NCBI RefSeq assembly: GCF_029853695.1
Contig: NZ_CP122537.1
Coordinates: 868,001-932,000, forward strand
Direction of reading: 5' to 3'
DNA: 64,000 bases
Source: Jannaschia sp. GRR-S6-38
GTDB lineage: Bacteria > Pseudomonadota > Alphaproteobacteria > Rhodobacterales > Rhodobacteraceae
The notes under the pieces are model-generated. The model was not told the DNA's origin. It made no database searches and saw only the letters and a program-made list of their open reading frames with translations. Shown piece after piece: positions 59,755 to 64,000 of the stretch; within the stretch, counting starts at the first letter, position 1, and each line of letters starts with the position of its first letter. The position numbers and the translations under genes are program-made.

Positions 59755-60315
59755 CTAGAGCTCGATCTCGTCGCCGGCGGGCCCGGGCGCGATATCTAGG
59801 AAGCGGCGCTCGGACAGCCAGGGGTTGAGCGCAAGCGCCTCGCGGATGACGTCCTGCCCCTCGCTCACGCGCCCCATCGAGATCAGCGTGAGCCCCTTGC
59901 CGGCGATGGCCGCGACATGGCGCGGCGACAGCGCGATGGCGCGGTCCAGGTCCGGCAGCGCGGCGGCGTGTTCGCCCAGGATGAAGTTCACGAAGGCCCG
60001 CTGGTTGTAGCCCTCGGCATAGTCCGGGCAGTAGGCGACCAGCGCGTCGAAGGCGGTGCGGGCGCCGGCCAGGTCGAAGGCCGCGCGGCGCTGCATCCCC
60101 TCGTCCAGAAGCTCCTGCGCGCGGCTGTCCGGCGCATCGGTCCAGACGGCCCACATGCGCGCCGAAACGGCGCGGGCGGCGCCCTCGTCCGGCGCGGCCT
60201 GCACTTCGGCCAGCAGCGCGTCCATGCGCGGCGCGATCTCGGGGGCGGGCGGACAGGCCGCCCGCGCGGGCGCGGCGAGGACGATCAGGGCAGTGACGAG
60301 CAGGGGACGGATCAT
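59755..60315 (-). CDS. Exported TPR-containing protein
   Basis: A 186-residue protein with a signal peptide (MIRPLLVTALIVLAAPARA) and two to three TPR-like hairpins (RRAAFDLAGARTAFDALVAY, NFILGEHAAALPDLDRAIAL). Two Cys residues, at ~20 and in VAYCPDYAEGYN, could pair in the periplasm. The function is unknown. The ATG at 60315 is preferred over the longer frame. It lies between tRNA-Leu and the first protease gene. Confidence 0.87.
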   Translation of the reverse strand: MIRPLLVTALIVLAAPARAACPPAPEIAPRMDALLAEVQAAPDEGAARAVSARMWAVWTDAPDSRAQELLDEGMQRRAAFDLAGARTAFDALVAYCPDYAEGYNQRAFVNFILGEHAAALPDLDRAIALSPRHVAAIAGKGLTLISMGRVSEGQDVIREALALNPWLSERRFLDIAPGPAGDEIEL

Positions 60316-60370
60316 ACCCGGGAAGGGTGAGGCGCGCGGGCCGCCCGTCAAGGGCCGGGGCCGCGCCCGG

Positions 60371-61192
60371 TCAGTCGCGCGCGGCGGTCTCCACCGGGTC
60401 GACCACGATGCGCTTGCCCACGGTTGCGGCCGCCGGCGTGCGGGCGAATTCGCCGATCAGCACGTCGAGCTCCTCCTCCATCACGGCGGCGAGCGCGACC
60501 TGCCGGCCTTCCCATTCCGCCTTGGCCGAGATGACCGACACCAGCCGCACCTCGTCCTCGAAGGTCGCGAAGACCGGTGCGCCGGATGCACCGAAATCGA
60601 CCGAGCAGCTCAGCACTAGGATCTCATGGTCGCGGGTCAGGATCGTACAGGCCTCCTCGCGCGAGGGGGCGTCGGCCCGCTCGCGGGCGTAGCTGACGAC
60701 CTGCACGGTCTGCCCGGTACGCACCCGAAGCTGCGTGCGGAAGGGGCGGACATGGCCGTTGCGGATCGGGCGATCTAGTTCGAGCAGCGCCAGATCGACG
60801 CTGACACGGCCCAGCCGGTTGGCCTCGGAGAAGTCGTAGCCGGGATGGATGACGATGCGCCGGACGCCGCGATAGGCCTCGGCGCGGCCGAAGCGCAGCC
60901 CGGCCTGGAACTCGATCTCCTCGGCGGGGATCCTCTCGCCGCTTTCCTTGTCGAAGAGGCAATGCGCGGCGGTGATGACGACATCCGATGTCACCAGCGC
61001 GGCGGTGCAGAACCCGCTTTCGCCGAAATTGAGCCGCCCGACTGCTTCCCAGCCGCGCGTCTCGTCGGCCGTGCCGAGGGTGCGGAGGCGGGCGTCATCG
61101 GCGGCGGCCGGAAGCGCCAGGGCGACGGCCGTGGCGAGGGCAAGGCCGAGACGGGCGAGGCCCAGGCGGGCGGGGGCGAAGCTGAACGGCAC
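60371..61192 (-). CDS. Exported trypsin-like serine protease
   Basis: A 273-residue secreted chymotrypsin-fold protease. A signal peptide (ending LALPAAA) is followed by the catalytic triad: His77 in VITAAHCLF, Asp133 in SVDLALLELD and Ser203 in CSVDFGASGAPVF. Cys62-Cys78 could form the usual disulfide next to the histidine. There is no PDZ domain, so it is not HtrA-like. It has a GTG start with GGAGGA upstream and is about 118 bp from its paralogue. Substrate unknown. Confidence 0.9.
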   Translation of the reverse strand: MPFSFAPARLGLARLGLALATAVALALPAAADDARLRTLGTADETRGWEAVGRLNFGESGFCTAALVTSDVVITAAHCLFDKESGERIPAEEIEFQAGLRFGRAEAYRGVRRIVIHPGYDFSEANRLGRVSVDLALLELDRPIRNGHVRPFRTQLRVRTGQTVQVVSYARERADAPSREEACTILTRDHEILVLSCSVDFGASGAPVFATFEDEVRLVSVISAKAEWEGRQVALAAVMEEELDVLIGEFARTPAAATVGKRIVVDPVETAARD

Positions 61193-61310
61193 GGGCGCGA
61201 GTCCTCCGGAGGTGGCATCCTTCGGTCGAACCTGCCGGGAGAAGCGGGCGCCTTGAGGACCGGATTGTCGCCTGTTCCGGGTAAGGTTGGGGCCGAACGG
61301 CCCGATTGTG

Positions 61311-62129
61311 TCAGTCGCCGGGCCGAATGAATCGGATCGTGCCGCGATCCTCGCCAGTCCCGCTGAGCCGCTTGGCGTCGGGGCGCAGGACCGGGCTGCG
61401 GGCGAATTCCCCGACCAGCCGGGCCAATCCCTGCTCGACCGCGACGGCCAGCGCGATCCGGCGCCCGTCGGTTCCCTCGCTCATCGCCGAGATGACGCTG
61501 ACGATCTGCGGCCCCGCGGGCGTCGCGATCAGGACCGGCGCGCCGGAGGAGCCGAAATCGACGTCGCAATCGAGAAGCATCACCTTGCTGTCGCGGTCGA
61601 GGACGCGGCAGCCGCTTTCGAGCGTCGGCGCCTCGGCCCGGTCGCGGCCGTAGCTGGCCAGCGTGACGCGGTCGCCGCGCGACAGCCGTCCGGCGGCGGG
61701 GAAGGGCCGGATGCCCGGCAGGTCGAGGCTCTGGTCCAGTTCCAGAAGCGCGAGGTCGCGGGCGACATTCTCGAGATCCACCGTCGCGACGTTGCGATAG
61801 GCGGGGTCGATCACCATCCGCCGCACGCCGCGGCTCGCGAAGGAGGCGCCGTAGGCCAGCCCGGCGCGAAAGGTCATCGTGTCGATCGGGTGGGGATGGC
61901 CGCTGCGCGCATCGAAGACGCAATGCGCCGCCGTCAGGACCAGCGTGGGCGAGACCAGCGCGCCGGTGCAGAACCCCGTCCGTCCGAGGTCGAGCCGTCC
62001 GACTGCCTCGAGCCCGCGGAGATCGGCGGAGGTGGCCAGCACGCGCGACTGGGACGCCTCCGACTGCGCCCGGGCCTGAGGGCCGCAGAGGACGGCGGCG
62101 AGGGCGAGGAGGATCGCGAGGCGCAGCAT
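61311..62129 (-). CDS. Exported trypsin-like serine protease (paralogue)
   Basis: A 272-residue protein similar throughout to its downstream neighbour. Signal peptide (LRLAILLALAAVLCG), His69 in VLTAAHCVF, Asp125 in ARDLALLELD and Ser195 in DVDFGSSGAPVL complete the triad, with Cys54-Cys70 beside the histidine. The shared pattern LRGLEAVGRLDLGRTGFCTG and the C-terminal GEFARSP mark a recent-looking tandem duplication. It follows glcF on the same strand. Confidence 0.9.
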   Translation of the reverse strand: MLRLAILLALAAVLCGPQARAQSEASQSRVLATSADLRGLEAVGRLDLGRTGFCTGALVSPTLVLTAAHCVFDARSGHPHPIDTMTFRAGLAYGASFASRGVRRMVIDPAYRNVATVDLENVARDLALLELDQSLDLPGIRPFPAAGRLSRGDRVTLASYGRDRAEAPTLESGCRVLDRDSKVMLLDCDVDFGSSGAPVLIATPAGPQIVSVISAMSEGTDGRRIALAVAVEQGLARLVGEFARSPVLRPDAKRLSGTGEDRGTIRFIRPGD

Positions 62130-62184
62130 GGGCGGAACTCCGGGAGAGGCTCCCCCCGGTGTCGCGCCGCAACGGGGCGATTTG

Positions 62185-63588
62185 TCAGCGCAAACGCGGC
62201 ACCTCTGGGGCACGGGCGCGGCCCGGCTCGAAATCGGCGATGGCGGGCGGGATCGGCCCGCCGGTCGCCCAGTCCAGAAGCTCGACCGTGTGCACCACGG
62301 GCACAGAGGCCGCGGAGCCGATCTGCATCATGCAGCCGATATTGCCCGCCGCGATCACGTCGGGCGCGCGTTCCTCGAGCGTGGCGACCTTGCGGGCCTT
62401 AAGCTCCTTGGAGATCGCGGGCTGCATCAGGTTGTAGGTCCCCGCCGAGCCGCAGCACAGATGCGCGTCGCGCGGCTCGAGCACGGTGAAGCCCGCGCGC
62501 TTCAGAAGGTCCTTCGGCGCGGCCTTGATCTGCTGGCCGTGCTGCAGCGAGCAGGCCGCGTGATAGGCGACCTGCATCGGGCCGGGGCCCTTGGCCTCGG
62601 GCAGGCGCGCGGTGGGGATGCCGCCCACCCCGTCCTTCGCGGGCCGCGGCGGCGTCTCGAACGGGTGGTCCTTGGGCAGAAGCTCCAGCAGCACCTCCGA
62701 GACGTCCTTCGCCAGCGCGCTCACCTTCGCGGCCTCTTCGGCCAGCGGGTCGGTCCGGAACATGTGGCCGTAATCCTTGACCGTCGTGCCGCAGCCGGAG
62801 GTGTTGATCACGATGGCGTCCAGCCCCTCGCCCTCGGCCTCGCGCATCCAGGCGCGGATGTTGCGGGCGGCGAAATCGTGGCTTTCGGCGGTCTTGCCCA
62901 TGTGATGGGTCAGCGCGCCGCAGCAGCCCGCGCCCTTGGCCACCACGACCTCCGCGCCAAGCCGGGTCAGCAGCCGGATCGTGGCGTCGTTGATATCGGT
63001 GTTCAGCGCCTTCTGCGCGCAGCCCGTCATCAGCGCGACGCGCATCTTCCGCTCGGTCGCGGGAAAGACCTGCGGGTCGTCGTTGCGGCTGACCGGCGGG
63101 ACCCGCTTCGGCGCCATCTCGAGCATCGCCTTCAGCCGCGCGTCGGGCATCAGGAAGGCGAAGGGCCGCCCGATCTTGGCGCCCAGCAGCGCCAGCCGGA
63201 AGCGGCCGGGATAGGGCAGGATCCGCGCCAGCGTCCAGCGCAGCAGCCGCTCGAAAACGGGGCGCTTGTAGGTCTTCTCGATATGCTCGCGCGCGTGATC
63301 GACGAGATGCATGTAATGCACGCCCGAGGGGCAGGTCGTCATGCAGGCCAGGCAGGACAGGCAGCGGTCGATATGCTTGACCGTCTTGGCATCCGCCGGA
63401 CGGTCGTTCTCCAACATGTCCTTGATCAGGTAGATGCGGCCCCGCGGACTGTCAAGCTCGTCGCCCAGCACCTGGTAGGTCGGGCAGGTCGCGGTGCAGA
63501 AGCCGCAATGCACGCAGCTTCGCAGGATCTCGTTGCTGCGCGCGATGGCCGGATCGGCCAGCTGTTCGGCGGTGAAGTTGGTCTGCAT
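62185..63588 (-). CDS. glcF: Glycolate oxidase iron-sulfur subunit
   Basis: GlcF carries electrons from the GlcD/GlcE flavoproteins to the quinone pool. The 467-residue protein has two 4Fe-4S clusters with CVHCGFCTATCPTY and CLSCLACMTTCPSGVHY, and two CCG-type domains with GAGCCGALTHHMGK and LCCGSAGTYNLMQP. It is one base after glcE, and the order glcE-glcF on the minus strand matches the usual glcDEF operon; glcD would be just outside the window. Confidence 0.95.
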   Translation of the reverse strand: MQTNFTAEQLADPAIARSNEILRSCVHCGFCTATCPTYQVLGDELDSPRGRIYLIKDMLENDRPADAKTVKHIDRCLSCLACMTTCPSGVHYMHLVDHAREHIEKTYKRPVFERLLRWTLARILPYPGRFRLALLGAKIGRPFAFLMPDARLKAMLEMAPKRVPPVSRNDDPQVFPATERKMRVALMTGCAQKALNTDINDATIRLLTRLGAEVVVAKGAGCCGALTHHMGKTAESHDFAARNIRAWMREAEGEGLDAIVINTSGCGTTVKDYGHMFRTDPLAEEAAKVSALAKDVSEVLLELLPKDHPFETPPRPAKDGVGGIPTARLPEAKGPGPMQVAYHAACSLQHGQQIKAAPKDLLKRAGFTVLEPRDAHLCCGSAGTYNLMQPAISKELKARKVATLEERAPDVIAAGNIGCMMQIGSAASVPVVHTVELLDWATGGPIPPAIADFEPGRARAPEVPRLR

Positions 63589-63589
63589 G

Positions 63590-64000
63590 TCAGGCGGTCC
63601 CCCGGAACAGGCCTTTGGGGTCGAATTTCTCGCGGATCGCACCCTCCAGCGCGGCGACGGGCGCGGGCTGCTGCGGCCGGGCGCCGGGGCCTTCGCCGCG
63701 CATCCGCGTGGCGTGGCCCGCGAAATCCGCCAGCCGAGCGCGCAGGTCGGTGCCGGCGGGCAGGCCGACCCAGATCAGCCCGCCGCCCCAGTCCAGAAGC
63801 AGGCGGTCGCTGCCGGTCCGGGCGGCCAGCTCGGCGGCGTGGCTCGGGCGGCAATGGATGCGCCAGACATCCTCGTCGGTGCCCGCGAACATCGCGGCGT
63901 CGCGGATCCAGGCCCAGCCGGTCTGCACCCCTGGCCCGCCTTCGGCGCCGCTGCGCGTCTCGATCTCGGCCGGGCCGAACGGGGCCATCAGGTCGCGCAG
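63590..64000 (-). CDS. glcE: Glycolate oxidase FAD-binding subunit GlcE, 3' part only
   Basis: The frame is open to the window edge, and the ATG at 63988 is internal. Visible are about 137 C-terminal residues: FGPAEIETRSGAEGGPGVQ, SDRLLLDWGGGLIWVGLPAG and the C-terminal REKFDPKGLFRGTA, matching the end of GlcE, including the Phe-Asp-Pro-Gly/Lys turn seen in this flavoprotein class. GlcE makes the glycolate-oxidising enzyme with GlcD and GlcF. Its stop is one base before the glcF start. Confidence 0.9.
   Translation of the reverse strand: MRDLMAPFGPAEIETRSGAEGGPGVQTGWAWIRDAAMFAGTDEDVWRIHCRPSHAAELAARTGSDRLLLDWGGGLIWVGLPAGTDLRARLADFAGHATRMRGEGPGARPQQPAPVAALEGAIREKFDPKGLFRGTA

Overview
The window is chromosomal DNA of very high G+C content from an alphaproteobacterium, most likely a member of the Rhodobacteraceae (Roseobacter/Rhodobacter/Paracoccus relatives). 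The gene set points there: a RibB protein fused to a degenerate RibA-like domain, the DUF4175/TIGR02302 protein beside ftsEX, paired YdcH/DUF465 proteins, a GIGHNSG-type unknown protein, a phaA/phaB pair, a metF/metR divergon and KpsC/KpsS capsule proteins. No transposase, integrase, phage gene, CRISPR array or rRNA is visible. Almost all of the sequence is coding, and two tRNA genes are present.

Layout. 1-4.4 kb: an RND efflux adaptor (5' truncated) and its pump. 4.4-10.1 kb, minus strand: riboflavin genes ribE, ribBX and ribH with nusB, a methyltransferase and a cupin, interrupted by an unknown GIGHNSG protein, an acetyltransferase and a YdcH-like protein. 10.3-15.6 kb: group-2-type capsule export and Kdo-linker genes (kpsS, a Wza/KpsD-like lipoprotein, kpsC) facing an orphan ParA. 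15.8-19 kb: heme oxygenase overlapping a bacteriophytochrome with HWE kinase and receiver domains. 19.3-25.3 kb: tRNA-Ala, a VOC protein, the gcvT-gcvH-gcvP operon behind a tandem glycine riboswitch, and a gamma-glutamylcyclotransferase. 25.6-28.5 kb: divergent DsbD/ScsB-like and DsbA/ScsC-like thiol-redox proteins. 28.5-33.3 kb: two thioesterases, metF/metR, radC and an inositol monophosphatase. 33.4-37.9 kb: a phosphotransferase, deoC and a two-part aldehyde dehydrogenase. 38-40.9 kb: phaA, a patatin-like hydrolase and phaB, closed by a good terminator. 40.9-46.9 kb: a 45-residue protein divergent from a GcvA-type LysR regulator, then a second DUF465 protein, a TrmN6-like methylase, a DUF2007 protein, a polyprenyl diphosphate synthase, ispE and a TPR protein. 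47.1-58.6 kb: ETF-ubiquinone oxidoreductase, DUF2834 protein, lysA, DUF4175 protein, a zinc-ribbon membrane protein, ftsE, ftsX, plsC and cobQ. 58.7-64 kb: lytic transglycosylase, tRNA-Leu, a TPR protein, two paralogous trypsin-like proteases, glcF and the 3' part of glcE.

Functional links. Riboflavin synthesis (ribE, ribBX, ribH) is coherent but ribD and a true ribA are not here. Heme oxygenase makes the biliverdin that the adjacent phytochrome needs. DeoC releases acetaldehyde that the next gene, an aldehyde dehydrogenase, can oxidise. PhaA and PhaB make 3-hydroxybutyryl-CoA for polyhydroxybutyrate. GcvT/H/P form the glycine cleavage system under glycine-riboswitch control, and metF supplies methyl-folate under MetR. 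The 53-57 kb block looks like a cell-envelope and division cluster.

The least explained items are the GIGHNSG protein, the 45-residue protein with a perfect palindrome upstream, the 11-bp triplicated tract inside kpsC, the catalytically degenerate second half of the aldehyde dehydrogenase, the extra C-terminal membrane segments of the RND pump, and a small family of intergenic hairpin repeats.
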